Below are positions 1 to 8,664 of a stretch of 64,000 nucleotides of DNA, one piece after another (position 1 is the stretch's first letter; each line of letters opens with the position of its first letter). The translations under genes and the position numbers were made by a program. The DNA is from Actinopolymorpha pittospori (GTDB lineage Bacteria; Actinomycetota; Actinomycetes; Propionibacteriales; Actinopolymorphaceae). The notes beneath the pieces are model-generated. The model was not told where the DNA came from, made no database searches, and saw nothing but the letters and a program-made list of their open reading frames with translations. The stretch spans positions 8,432,001-8,496,000 of the forward strand of contig NZ_JADBEM010000001.1 in the NCBI RefSeq assembly GCF_014873875.1, in the 5' to 3' direction.

Positions 1-61
1 CAGCTTCACCTCCAGCCCAGCCGCCACGGCGCTGGCGAACCTCGACCCGGGAACCACCGGC

Positions 62-838
62 ATGGCCTACGTCCCGCCGGCCCGGGCGCGGGCGTTGTTC
101 CGCAAGGGAACAGTCGCGTCCACCGCGGGATGGTCCACCGGCTTCGCCCAGGCCAACCTCATCGCCGTACCGTCCGACTGGGCCTATGACGTCCTGCTCT
201 TCGCCCAACGCAACCCACGGGCGTGCCCCGTGCTCGACGTCACCGACGCCGGCTCGCCCCGCACCGAACTCGCGCCCGGCGCCGACCTGCGAACCGACCT
301 GCCGGCCTACAGGGTCTGGCGGGACGGCGAACTCATCGACGAACCCACCGAGGTCCGCCGGCTGTGGCGGCCGGACCTGGTGGCGTTCCTGATCGGCTGC
401 AGCTTCACCTTCGACGGGGCACTGCGCCAGGTCGGCATCCCGCCGCGACACGTCGAGGAGGGACGCAACATCTCGATGTACGTCACCAACCGGCAGTGTC
501 GTCCGGCCGAACGCCTCAAGGGCCCGCTGGTCGTGACAATGCGGCCGGTCCCCTCCGACCTGGTCGCCACCGCCGTCCGGGTGACGGCCGGCATGCCGAC
601 GCTGCACGGCGCGCCGGTGCACGTGGGCGACCCGTCGGGCCTGGGCATCAAGGACCTCGACCGGCCCGACTTCGGCACCGCGGTGACGATCCGGGACGGG
701 GAGGTGCCGGTGTTCTGGGCCTGCGGAACCACGCCGCAGGCCGCGGTGATGGCTTCCCGGCCGCCGTTCGCCCTGACCCACGCACCCGGCCACATGCTGG
801 TGACCGACGTACCCGACGCGGTCTACCGCTACGACTGA
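62..838 (+). CDS. DUF1445 / putative hydro-lyase family protein (YcsI-like)
   Basis: The 258-residue product matches the DUF1445 (UPF0317, 'putative hydro-lyase', YcsI) family in length and in its landmarks. These are an N-terminal ARALFRKG..STAGW stretch, the segment DWAYDVLLFAQRNPRACPVLD around residues 40-60, and GRNISMYVTNRQC near residue 140. Homologues include the eukaryotic D-glutamate cyclase domain, so a cyclase or hydro-lyase acting on an amino-acid-like substrate is plausible, but the bacterial function is not established. No signal peptide or membrane segment is present, so it is probably cytosolic. The start is uncertain: the frame stays open to the left window edge and the ATG at 62 has no convincing ribosome site, so the true start may lie outside the window. 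It is followed 49 nt later by an unrelated nuclease-like gene. Confidence 0.8.
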   Translation: MAYVPPARARALFRKGTVASTAGWSTGFAQANLIAVPSDWAYDVLLFAQRNPRACPVLDVTDAGSPRTELAPGADLRTDLPAYRVWRDGELIDEPTEVRRLWRPDLVAFLIGCSFTFDGALRQVGIPPRHVEEGRNISMYVTNRQCRPAERLKGPLVVTMRPVPSDLVATAVRVTAGMPTLHGAPVHVGDPSGLGIKDLDRPDFGTAVTIRDGEVPVFWACGTTPQAAVMASRPPFALTHAPGHMLVTDVPDAVYRYD

Positions 839-887
839 GGCATTCCGTCGCCGAGATCCGAGAAACCGGTCATCGGAGAGCAATCTG

Positions 888-1921
888 GTGACCGTCTTCT
901 CGGACTTCGGCGAGCGGGCTGTGGATGACCGCACGCCCAGTACGCCGCGCTGCCAGCATCCTTGGCCGATGCCCGCACCCGTACCGCTGCCGACAGAACT
1001 GCGTCTCCGTCCGTTCCGAATCGAGGAGGCGCGCCAGCTCGGTCTGTCTGTGGAGGTGCTGCGAGGCCGGCGGTTCTGCCGGATCTTCCGGGGTGTCTAT
1101 GCGTGCGCCGAACTGCCAGACACCCTTGCGCTCCGTGCCGCGGCCGCACGGCTTCTCGTTCCTCACGCCGTCCTGAGCCACGTGACGGCAGCCGCGCTCC
1201 GAGATCTGCCCGTCCCCGCGGACTCCCGGGTGCACGTCACCCTGCCGCCGACGATCCGCGGACCTGAGATCGCCGGCATCGTCGCGCACAAAGGCGTGCT
1301 GAACAGCGTGACGACGTTTCGCGGACTACCACTGACCGATCCTGCCCAGACGTTCCTCGACCTCGGACGCGGGCTCGGCCTGGTCGACACGGTGATCCTC
1401 GGCGATGCCATCGTCCGGCATGGCTTCGCCAAACTTTCCGAGCTGGCGCTCGCCGCCGGTCGGTGAGGGGACGCGGAGCCCGGAACGTTTCCCGCGCCAT
1501 CGCCCTCGTCCGGGCGCGGGTCGACTCTCCGATGGAGACCCGGCTGCGGCTGCTCTGCGTACTCGCCGGACTTCCCGAACCCGAACCAGGCGCGGAGATC
1601 CATGACGAGCACGGGCAGTGGATCGCCACCGCTGACCTGCGGTACGACAAGGAGCGGATCGCGCTGGAGTACGACGGCGATCTGCACCGCACCAGCAAAC
1701 GCAAGTGGCGCCACGACGTCGCCGCGCGGGAGGAGCTGCGCGCACGCGGTTGGATCGTGCTCGCCGTCACCGCGGACGACATCTTCGTCCGTCCCCACCG
1801 GACGCTGGCCCGCATCCACGACGCGCTGGTGGCCCGGCGCCACCCTGCCGTTCCCATCACCCTCGACCCGGCATGGCGCGACTACTTCCGAGTCCGCGGC
1901 TACCTGAGCGACGAGTGGTGA
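888..1921 (+). pseudogene. AbiEi-antitoxin-like / DUF559 nuclease-domain protein, split by a frameshift
   Basis: Two overlapping frames together rebuild one actinobacterial protein of about 340 residues. The first half (888-1466) has the AbiEi-like winged-helix region (GLSVEVLRGRRFCRIFRGVYA). The second half (1463-1921) has the DUF559/Vsr-like endonuclease fold, with ALEYDGDLH, a downstream D near AREELRARGW and a final VTADDIF. Homologues normally carry both in one frame. Here the first frame ends at TGA 1464-1466 and the second opens with GTG at 1463, a one-base shift. The first part has a good start: GTG 888, with GGAGAG 7 nt upstream. The GTGA overlap would also allow two translationally coupled genes, so loss of function is not proven. 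The role of this family is unknown beyond a nuclease-like fold. Confidence 0.7.
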
Positions 1922-2068
1922 GGCGACGGATGGCTGGATCCTGGACACTCGGCTTTCACGCTGTTCGGGTATCCGGTCCCCGCGAGGCCGCTCCGTGCCC
2001 GTCTCCTGCACCTTCGCCAGGTCCGAAGGCGAGTGCGGGGGTGCGAGGCGCGGGTCAGAGACCTGGGC

Positions 2069-2914
2069 TCAGAAGAGCACGGTCATGAAGGTGGTGGCGG
2101 GCTTGAAGCCGACGCCGGCGTAGGCCCGGCGGGCAGGCACGTTGAAGTCGTTGACGTACAACGTCGCCACCGGCGCGACCTCACCCAGGCCGACCGCCGC
2201 CACCGCGGCCACTCCCGGCCTCGACAGGCCTTCACCGCGCCGGTCGGGACGAACCCAGACGCCCTGGATCTGGAACGCGTGCGGCGTCGCGACCCCGATC
2301 TCCGCCTTGAAGACGACCTCGCCCTTCTCGATCCGGGCGAACGCGTGGCCCCGGCTCACAAGGTCGGCGATACGCGCGCGGTAGAAGGCTCCACCGTCGC
2401 GCGCCTCCGGGGACACCCCGAGTTCCTCGCGGAAGAACGCCACGCTGGCGCGATAGAGCAGGTCCAGCTCGTCCATCCGGACGCGGCGTACGGACGGATC
2501 CACCGCAACCGTCGGCTGCTGGCGCATGGTGAGGAACGGCTGCGCCGCCCGGACCCCACGGGCGGGTCCCCAGGCAGGGGTGAGGGCTTCCCACATCGGT
2601 GCGACCGCTTCGCGCGGCCCCCATACCGACGAACAGTGCCGGCCCAGCCGCAGGGCACGGTCGCCGAACGCGGCCACCGCCGCCGGGGTCGCCGCGACCG
2701 GGACCAGGTTGGCGCCGGCGTAGCAGAGGGAGGCGAGCTGTCCGTCCTCGTCGAAGCCCCACATCTGGCCGCCCAGACGGCGCAGGTCGGACCCGGCGGC
2801 CCGCACCCGGGCGTCGACGAACACGTTGGTCACGGGGTCCGCGTCGAGCACCCGACGGATGGCGGCCAGATCGCCGGCGCGCAGGAGTCGGACCTGCGCG
2901 GTGGTGTCGAGCAT
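2069..2914 (-). CDS. GNAT family N-acetyltransferase with DUF4081 N-domain
   Basis: The 281-residue protein has two halves. The N-terminal half resembles DUF4081 (VFVDARVRAAG, then GGQMWGFDEDG near residues 30-60). The C-terminal GNAT half (about residues 140-280) includes the acetyl-CoA-loop-like VRPDRRGEGLSRPGVAAV and the terminal YVNDFNVPARRAYAGVGF. It lies 43 nt downstream of ispG on the same strand, a conserved position in actinobacteria, so it is probably cotranscribed with dxr-rseP-ispG. The acceptor substrate is unknown and the link to isoprenoid synthesis is positional only. The start ATG at 2914 is the first in frame and gives the expected length. Confidence 0.85.
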   Translation of the reverse strand: MLDTTAQVRLLRAGDLAAIRRVLDADPVTNVFVDARVRAAGSDLRRLGGQMWGFDEDGQLASLCYAGANLVPVAATPAAVAAFGDRALRLGRHCSSVWGPREAVAPMWEALTPAWGPARGVRAAQPFLTMRQQPTVAVDPSVRRVRMDELDLLYRASVAFFREELGVSPEARDGGAFYRARIADLVSRGHAFARIEKGEVVFKAEIGVATPHAFQIQGVWVRPDRRGEGLSRPGVAAVAAVGLGEVAPVATLYVNDFNVPARRAYAGVGFKPATTFMTVLF

Positions 2915-2957
2915 CGCCCCCTCCTCACGCTCAGACCCGACGGTGCGGGTGAACCGA

Positions 2958-4115
2958 CTAACGCACCTCGACCTCGGGCGTGCCTGACGCTACTCCGGCG
3001 AGTTTCATCTCCTCAGAGATCCGCATCGCCTCGTCGATGAGGGTCTCCACGATCTGGCTCTCCGGCACCGTCTTCACGACCTCGCCCCGGACGAAGATCT
3101 GGCCCTTGCCGTTGCCGGACGCGACGCCGAGGTCGGCCTCGCGTGCCTCACCGGGACCGTTGACGACGCAGCCCATCACGGCGACCCGGAGCGGCACCTC
3201 CATGCCCTCGAGTCCGGCGGTGACCTCATCGGCCAGCTTGTAGACGTCGACCTGGGCGCGGCCACAGGACGGGCAGGAGACGATCTCGAGCTTACGCGGA
3301 CGCAGGTTCAGCGACTCGAGGATCTTGATGCCGACCTTGACCTCCTCCACCGGCGGCGCCGACAGCGACACCCGAATGGTGTCGCCGATGCCCTTGGCGA
3401 GCAGCGCACCGAAGGCCACGGACGACTTGATCGTGCCCTGGAACGCCGGACCCGCCTCGGTGACACCGAGGTGCAGGGGGTAGTCGCACTGCTCCGAGAG
3501 CAACTCATAGGCCCGGACCATCACCACCGGGTCGTGGTGCTTCACCGAGATCTTGAAGTCGCGGAAGTCGTGCTCCTCGAACAGGCTCGCCTCCCACAGC
3601 GCCGACTCGACCAGCGCCTCCGCGGTGGGCTTGCCGTACTTCTGCAGCAACCGGGGGTCGAGGGAGCCCGCGTTGACGCCGATCCGGATCGACACACCCG
3701 CGTCGGTGGCGGCCTGGGCGATCTCCTTGACCTGGTCGTCGAACTTACGGATGTTGCCCGGATTGACCCGAACGGCGGCACAGCCCGCCTCGATGGCGGC
3801 GAAGACGTACTTCGGCTGGAAGTGGATGTCGGCGATGACCGGAATCTTGGACTTCTGCGCGATGATCGGCAGTGCGTCGGCGTCGTCCTGGCTGGGTACG
3901 GCGACGCGGACGATGTCGCAACCGGTGGCGGTGAGTTCGGCGATCTGCTGCAGGGTCGCGTTGACGTCCGTCGTCGGCGTGGTCGTCATCGACTGCACCG
4001 AGACGGGGGCGTCGCCTCCGACGAGGACCTTTCCGACCTTGATCTGCCGGGTCTTGCGGCGTTCGGCCAGGGTCGGCGGCGGCGCGGCGGGCATGCCGAG
4101 GTCGATGCTTGTCAC
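2958..4115 (-). CDS. ispG: 4-hydroxy-3-methylbut-2-en-1-yl diphosphate synthase (IspG/GcpE)
   Basis: IspG reductively opens 2-C-methyl-D-erythritol 2,4-cyclodiphosphate to HMBPP in the MEP isoprenoid pathway, using a [4Fe-4S] cluster. The 385-residue product has the family length. Its cluster cysteines are visible as CPSC (C281, C284) and GCVVNGPGE (C316), and the N-terminal TIM-barrel begins with KVGKVLVGGDAPVSVQSMTTT. It sits third in dxr-rseP-ispG, 72 nt after rseP, so two MEP enzymes share one transcription unit with an intramembrane protease, as in most actinobacteria. No lesion is seen. Confidence 0.97.
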   Translation of the reverse strand: MTSIDLGMPAAPPPTLAERRKTRQIKVGKVLVGGDAPVSVQSMTTTPTTDVNATLQQIAELTATGCDIVRVAVPSQDDADALPIIAQKSKIPVIADIHFQPKYVFAAIEAGCAAVRVNPGNIRKFDDQVKEIAQAATDAGVSIRIGVNAGSLDPRLLQKYGKPTAEALVESALWEASLFEEHDFRDFKISVKHHDPVVMVRAYELLSEQCDYPLHLGVTEAGPAFQGTIKSSVAFGALLAKGIGDTIRVSLSAPPVEEVKVGIKILESLNLRPRKLEIVSCPSCGRAQVDVYKLADEVTAGLEGMEVPLRVAVMGCVVNGPGEAREADLGVASGNGKGQIFVRGEVVKTVPESQIVETLIDEAMRISEEMKLAGVASGTPEVEVR

Positions 4116-4187
4116 CAGCTGTCCTTCACTGCTCGTCGCGCGGTTCCGCGCGGGTTGTCCACCATGACGTTCATACGGTCCGGCACC

Positions 4188-5477
4188 TCAGTTCGAAATC
4201 CGTACCGGGTTGACGATGTCGGCGTACAGCAACAGGACACCCATCACCGCGATGACACTCGCCACCGCGTAGGCGAGGGGCAGCGCCCTGGCGACGTCCA
4301 CATACCCAGGATCGGGCCGGCGTCGCAGCCGGGCGAACGCACGCCGGATCGCCTCGTAGATGGCGCCCGCGATGTGGCCGCCGTCCAGCGGCAGCAGCGG
4401 GATGAAGTTGAAGAGGGCGATGAAGAGGTTGAGGGCGCCGAGCCACTGCAGGAACGTCGCGATGCGGTCGCCCACCGAAACCCGGGACGCCGAGGCGATC
4501 TCACCCGCGACCCGGCTCGCGCCGATGATGCTCATCGGGCTGTCCATCTCACGCTTGTCGCCGAACGCCGCCTTGGCGACGCCCACCATGCGCTCGGGGA
4601 TGTGCACCATCGCCTGCGCGGTCGCGCCGGTCAGCCGACCCATCTCCCCGAACACCGCGATCGGGCCCTGCCGCTCGCGGACGACGGTCGGGCTCACCCC
4701 GAGGAAGCCCACCCGCTGGAACTCGGTCGGGTCGTCGGGGTCGGGCCGGTCGGCGGCGATCAGGTCGGTGTGCAGGGTCTGCGGCTTACCGTCGCGCACG
4801 ATACCGATCGTGACGGCGCCCGCACCGGCGTCACGGATCAGGCCGGACACCTCGTCCCAGGAACCGACCCGGGTGCCGTTGAACGCGACGATCTGGTCGC
4901 CCACCCGCAGCCCGGCCTTCTTTGCCGGCGACAGTGGGTCCTGGTCGGTGCACTTGCGGGCACCCTCGGTCGCGGGAACCACACAGTCGGGAACCGCGCT
5001 GACGGTGGGCTTGAGCACGTCCATCCCGAAGCCCATCAGCACGATGCCGAAGAGCAGGATGGCGAGGAAGATGTTCATGAGCGGGCCGCCGCTCATGATG
5101 ATGAGCTTCTGCCACCACTTCTTGCTGTAGAAGAGGCGGTGTTCCTCACCCGGCGGGGTCTCCTCGGCGGAGGTGTTGCGGGCCTCTTCGATGAGGGTCT
5201 GGAAGGGTCCGGTGCTCCCCCGCCGCAGCCGGCCGTCCCGGGCGGGCGGGAACATCCCGATCATCCGGACATAACCGCCGAACGGGATGAGCTTGACGCC
5301 GTACTCGGTCTCCCCGCGCCGCCGCGACCACAGGGTCCGTCCGAAACCGACCATGTACTGCGTGACACGGACGTCGAAGAGCTTCGCCGGCACCATGTGC
5401 CCGATCTCGTGCAACGCGACGGAGGCGAGGACTCCGACGAAGAAGACGAGTGCGCCGATGAGCGCGATCAGGTCCAT
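4188..5477 (-). CDS. Site-2 intramembrane zinc metalloprotease (RseP/Rip1 family, M50)
   Basis: The 429-residue product is an M50 site-2 protease that cleaves membrane-embedded substrates such as anti-sigma factors. The HEIGH zinc motif lies in the first transmembrane helix (H23, E24, H27). A PDZ domain occupies roughly residues 170-270 (SPAKKAGLRVGDQIVAFNG). The third metal-ligand motif is LDGG (D365) in a later membrane helix, and another helix lies near the C-terminus. The start overlaps the end of dxr by 10 nt, which indicates translational coupling. The best-known homologue is Mycobacterium Rip1, but the substrates here cannot be read from the sequence. Confidence 0.95.
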   Translation of the reverse strand: MDLIALIGALVFFVGVLASVALHEIGHMVPAKLFDVRVTQYMVGFGRTLWSRRRGETEYGVKLIPFGGYVRMIGMFPPARDGRLRRGSTGPFQTLIEEARNTSAEETPPGEEHRLFYSKKWWQKLIIMSGGPLMNIFLAILLFGIVLMGFGMDVLKPTVSAVPDCVVPATEGARKCTDQDPLSPAKKAGLRVGDQIVAFNGTRVGSWDEVSGLIRDAGAGAVTIGIVRDGKPQTLHTDLIAADRPDPDDPTEFQRVGFLGVSPTVVRERQGPIAVFGEMGRLTGATAQAMVHIPERMVGVAKAAFGDKREMDSPMSIIGASRVAGEIASASRVSVGDRIATFLQWLGALNLFIALFNFIPLLPLDGGHIAGAIYEAIRRAFARLRRRPDPGYVDVARALPLAYAVASVIAVMGVLLLYADIVNPVRISN

Positions 5478-6718
5478 ACGGAGGAGCCTTCCCGGTCAGT
5501 CGTAGCGGCGTGTGCCTCGATGGTCCGCGCGGCACGGGCGCGCGCCCACGACTCCGCCTCGAGCACTTCGGCGAGAGTCAGCGGGCTCGCACCGGCGCCA
5601 GGGCCGGCGTGGCGAGCGTACTCCTCCACGATGACAGAGAGGGTGTCCACGATGCCCAGGAACGACAACCGGCCCGCCACGAACGCCGCGACGCACTCCT
5701 CGTTGGCGGCGTTGTAGACGGCCGGTGCGGCACCCCCACGCTCCCCTGCCGCCCGGGCCAGGGCGACCGACGGGAACGCGGCCTCGTCCAGCGGCTGGAA
5801 CTCCCAGGTGGACGCCTTCGACCAGTCGCAGGACGGGGCGGCGTCGGGTACCCGGTCGGGCCAGCCGAGCGCGAGGGCGATGGGCAGCCGCATGTCGGGC
5901 GGGCTGGCCTGGGCGAGTGTGGATCCGTCGGTGAACTCCACCATCGAGTGGACGATCGACTGCGGGTGCACCACGACGTCGATCCGGTCGTAGGGGAGGT
6001 GGAACAGCTCGTGTGCCTCGATCACCTCCAGGCCCTTGTTGACCAGGGTGGCGGAGTTGATCGTCACCACCGGGCCCATCGACCACGTGGGGTGGGCCAG
6101 AGCCTGCTCGGGAGTGACGTCGGTGAGCTCCTCGCGCGCCCGCCCCCGGAAGGGCCCGCCGCTCGCGGTCAGCACGAGACGGCGTACCTCCTGCTCCCGG
6201 CCGCCGCGCAGACACTGCGCGAGCGCGGAGTGCTCGGAGTCGACCGGCACGATCTGTCCGGGTTTCGCCGCGGCCCGCACCAGTGGTCCGCCCGCGATCA
6301 GCGACTCCTTGTTGGCGAGCGCGAGGATGCGTCCGGCGCCGAGGGTGGCGAGGGTCGGCGCGAGGCCCACCGAGCCGGTGATGCCGTTGAGAACGATGTC
6401 GCAGGGCCATGTGGCGAGTTCGGTCGCCGCGTCCGGTCCGGCGAGGATCTTCGGCACCCGGAACTCACCCTGGGAGTAGCCCTGCCGTTTCGCCTCCGCG
6501 TAGAACGCCAGCTGGAGGTCCTGGACGGCGGTCGCCCTCGCCACGGCGACGACCTCGACGCCCAGGCTGAGGGCCTGCCGCGCGAGCAGGTCGACCTGCC
6601 CGCCGCCGGCGGAGAGGCCGACGACCCGGAACCTGTCCGGATTGCGGCGTACGACATCGATGGCCTGGGTCCCGATGGATCCGGTCGAGCCGAGGAGTAC
6701 GACCTCACGCATGAGCAC
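5468..6718 (-). CDS. dxr: 1-deoxy-D-xylulose 5-phosphate reductoisomerase (Dxr/IspC)
   Basis: Dxr converts DXP to MEP with NADPH, the committed step of the MEP pathway. The N-terminal nucleotide-binding GSTGSIGTQAID is clear. So are the catalytic metal-site segment DSEHSALAQCL, NKGLEVIEAHELF and HPQSIVHSMVEF. Two starts are possible. The GTG at 6718 has AGGGG 6 nt upstream, and the ATG at 6712 is two codons further in. I use the GTG because its ribosome-site spacing is better. dxr is the first gene of dxr-rseP-ispG-GNAT and is divergent from the tetR gene at 6843, with about 124 nt between them. Confidence 0.96.
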   Translation of the reverse strand: MLMREVVLLGSTGSIGTQAIDVVRRNPDRFRVVGLSAGGGQVDLLARQALSLGVEVVAVARATAVQDLQLAFYAEAKRQGYSQGEFRVPKILAGPDAATELATWPCDIVLNGITGSVGLAPTLATLGAGRILALANKESLIAGGPLVRAAAKPGQIVPVDSEHSALAQCLRGGREQEVRRLVLTASGGPFRGRAREELTDVTPEQALAHPTWSMGPVVTINSATLVNKGLEVIEAHELFHLPYDRIDVVVHPQSIVHSMVEFTDGSTLAQASPPDMRLPIALALGWPDRVPDAAPSCDWSKASTWEFQPLDEAAFPSVALARAAGERGGAAPAVYNAANEECVAAFVAGRLSFLGIVDTLSVIVEEYARHAGPGAGASPLTLAEVLEAESWARARAARTIEAHAATTDREGSSVWT

Positions 6719-6815
6719 CAGTGTCCCCTATCGGCATGCCCAGGCGCCGCCCGGTCGTCGCTCGCGGTCACCGAACCTGACCCGGGTCGCTCCCGAACGT
6801 CACGAACGGCTTTTT

Positions 6816-6835
6816 TGACTGATCGGTCATATACT
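6816..6835 (+). promoter_or_regulatory. TetR-type operator overlapping the tetR promoter; leaderless transcript likely
   Basis: TGACTGATCGGTCA at 6816-6829 is a near-perfect inverted repeat (one mismatched pair) of the kind TetR repressors bind. It abuts TATACT at 6830-6835, a good -10 hexamer. The GTG start of the tetR gene follows only 7 nt after this hexamer, so transcription would begin at or next to the start codon and give a leaderless mRNA. No good -35 is seen. Autorepression by the adjacent regulator is inferred. Confidence 0.55.
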
Positions 6836-6842
6836 CGCGGTC

Positions 6843-7550
6843 GTGTCGAACGTCCACGTTGGCGCGGATTCGCCGTCGAAGGGGCCGGCCCACACCGGGC
6901 CCGACCCGTGCCGATCCGCCCACCGGCCAGCGGGCGGGAGACTCCTGCCCGGCCGGCCGCGGGAGTTCGATCCGGACGTCGTCCTGGACACCGCCGTCGA
7001 GGCGTTCCTGGAGTGGGGTTACCACGCCACCTCGCTCACCCGGCTCACGACGGCCACCGGCCTGCATCGGGGCAGTCTCTACGCGGCGTTCGGGGACAAG
7101 CACGCGTTGTTCCTCGCCGCACTGGGCCGGCACGCCGACCGGAGCCTCGCGGCTCTCGACGCCACGATCGCCGCCGCGCCGACGCCCCTGGAAGGCGTCC
7201 GGAGGTTCGTCCGGGCGCAGGCCACCCGCGCCGCCGGCCAGCGGGCAGGGCGCGGCTGCCTGGTCGCCAACACCACCCTCGAGCTGCTGCCCGAGGACCA
7301 GCAGGTGGCCCGGGTGATCGAGGCGTACCAGCAGCGGATGGCGGCGCGGGTCGCCGAAGCGCTGGACGAGGCGAAGGCGACCGGCGAACTCACCAGCACC
7401 CATCCGAGCACCGGACTGGCCCGCTACGTCTTCGTGGTGGTCGAGGGTATGTGGCAGCTCGGGCGTACGACGAGTGACGCCGGCACCCTCCTCGACGTCG
7501 CGGAGGTCGCCCTCGCCACCCTGGCCTCACGGTTCGGCACGGTGCACTGA
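6843..7550 (+). CDS. TetR family transcriptional regulator
   Basis: The 235-residue protein carries a TetR-type helix-turn-helix at about residues 42-88 (VVLDTAVEAFLEWGYHATSL, then GLHRGSLYAAFGDKHALF). A variable ligand-binding region with a conserved RGCLVANT follows. About 40 residues precede the DNA-binding domain, longer than usual. The start is supported by a -10 hexamer that would place the transcript start at this GTG, but the extension could be untranslated. The inverted repeat upstream suggests autorepression. The F420-dependent oxidoreductase gene 90 nt downstream on the same strand is the likely co-regulated target. The inducer is unknown. Confidence 0.9.
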   Translation: MSNVHVGADSPSKGPAHTGPDPCRSAHRPAGGRLLPGRPREFDPDVVLDTAVEAFLEWGYHATSLTRLTTATGLHRGSLYAAFGDKHALFLAALGRHADRSLAALDATIAAAPTPLEGVRRFVRAQATRAAGQRAGRGCLVANTTLELLPEDQQVARVIEAYQQRMAARVAEALDEAKATGELTSTHPSTGLARYVFVVVEGMWQLGRTTSDAGTLLDVAEVALATLASRFGTVH

Positions 7551-7640
7551 GAAGTCCTGACATCAATGCCACCCCTGACCGCGATCCCTGACCCCGATCC
7601 CTGACATCAACGACACGACACCAGTGAAAGGTCACTCTTC

Positions 7641-8567
7641 ATGGCAACCAGCTCCGGCAATCCGCCCCGGCTCGACGCGTGGAAGGAGCGACTCGGTTCG
7701 GTGGGCGTCTGGCTCGGCTCGGTGAACTGGGCGTCCGCGGCCGCCGCGCGCGAGGCGGCCGTCGAGATCGAGGAGCTCGGCTACGGCTCGCTCTGGGTCT
7801 CCGAGACGCCGCTGTCGAAGGAGCCGTTCGTCAACGCCGCGATCCTGCTCGCCGCCACGACGAGGATCCCGCTCGGTACCGGGATCGCCAACGTGTGGGC
7901 ACGTGACGCGACCGCGACCCGGGCCGCCGCGCTGACGCTCTCGGAGTCGTTCCCGGGCCGGTTCGTCCTCGGTCTCGGCGTGAGCCACCTGCCCGCGGTC
8001 GCGGCTCGGGGCACGACGTACGAGCGGCCGCTCACCAAGATGCGCGACTACCTCGACCAGATGGACGCCGCCGCCCCCTACGAGGCGCCGCGCGGGCAGG
8101 AGAACCCGCCGGTGGTGCTGGCCGCGCTGCGCTCGAAGATGCTCGAGCTCTCCCGGGACCGCACCCAGGGCGCGCACCCCTACTTCGTCCCGCCGGAGCA
8201 CACGGCCCGCGCCCGGGAGGCGCTCGGCGCCGGCCCGCTGCTCATCCCCGAGCAGGCGGTCGTGGTCGAGACCGACCCGGAGCGGGCACGCACGACCGCC
8301 CGCGAGCACACGGCCTTCTACCTCACGCTGCCCAACTACGTGAACAACCTTCGCTGGCTCGGCTTCTCCGACGAGGACTTCGAGAACGGCGGCAGCGACC
8401 GGCTGGTCGACGCGATCGTCGCGTGGGGCGACGTCGACGCGATTCGGGCCAGGGTGCGGGCGCACCTGGACGCCGGCGCCGACCACGTCGTCCTCCAGCC
8501 GATCGAGTCCGGCCGCGGCCTCGGACTCGTCCAGCTCCGCGAACTCGCGCCGGCGCTGGTGAGCTGA
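7641..8567 (+). CDS. F420-dependent LLM-class oxidoreductase (TIGR03620-like)
   Basis: The 308-residue protein is a luciferase-like monooxygenase-fold oxidoreductase. Landmarks are VGVWLGSVNW at residues about 20-30, AVEIEELGYGSLWVSE, the strand-loop LLAATTRIPLGTGIANVWARDA, and FVLGLGVSHLPAV. These fit the actinobacterial subfamily that uses cofactor F420 rather than FMN. The substrate is unknown. It follows the TetR gene by 90 nt, which contains short direct repeats (CCTGACATCAA twice) but no strong terminator, so cotranscription is likely. The gene ends at a strong hairpin shared with the convergent folD. Confidence 0.88.
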   Translation: MATSSGNPPRLDAWKERLGSVGVWLGSVNWASAAAAREAAVEIEELGYGSLWVSETPLSKEPFVNAAILLAATTRIPLGTGIANVWARDATATRAAALTLSESFPGRFVLGLGVSHLPAVAARGTTYERPLTKMRDYLDQMDAAAPYEAPRGQENPPVVLAALRSKMLELSRDRTQGAHPYFVPPEHTARAREALGAGPLLIPEQAVVVETDPERARTTAREHTAFYLTLPNYVNNLRWLGFSDEDFENGGSDRLVDAIVAWGDVDAIRARVRAHLDAGADHVVLQPIESGRGLGLVQLRELAPALVS

Positions 8568-8621
8568 CCTCGCCGGTCCACACCCCGACCGGCCCACGCC
8601 TCGACCAGGCCACGGAACCTT

Positions 8622-8659
8622 CGGGCGGCCACACCGCACACGCGCGGTGTGGCCGCCCG
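8622..8659. terminator. Bidirectional terminator hairpin between LLM oxidoreductase and folD
   Basis: Perfect 16-bp arms (8622-8637 and 8644-8659, CGGGCGGCCACACCGC and its complement) enclose a 6-nt loop between two convergent genes. There is no long T tract, as is common in actinobacteria. The position and stability support a two-way terminator. Confidence 0.8.
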
Positions 8660-8664
8660 CTCGG

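Noticed and set aside
7557..7610. CCTGACATCAA direct repeats as an attachment site or operator
   Set aside because: The two copies are short and imperfectly framed by other CCTGAC repeats. No integrase or inverted symmetry is present.
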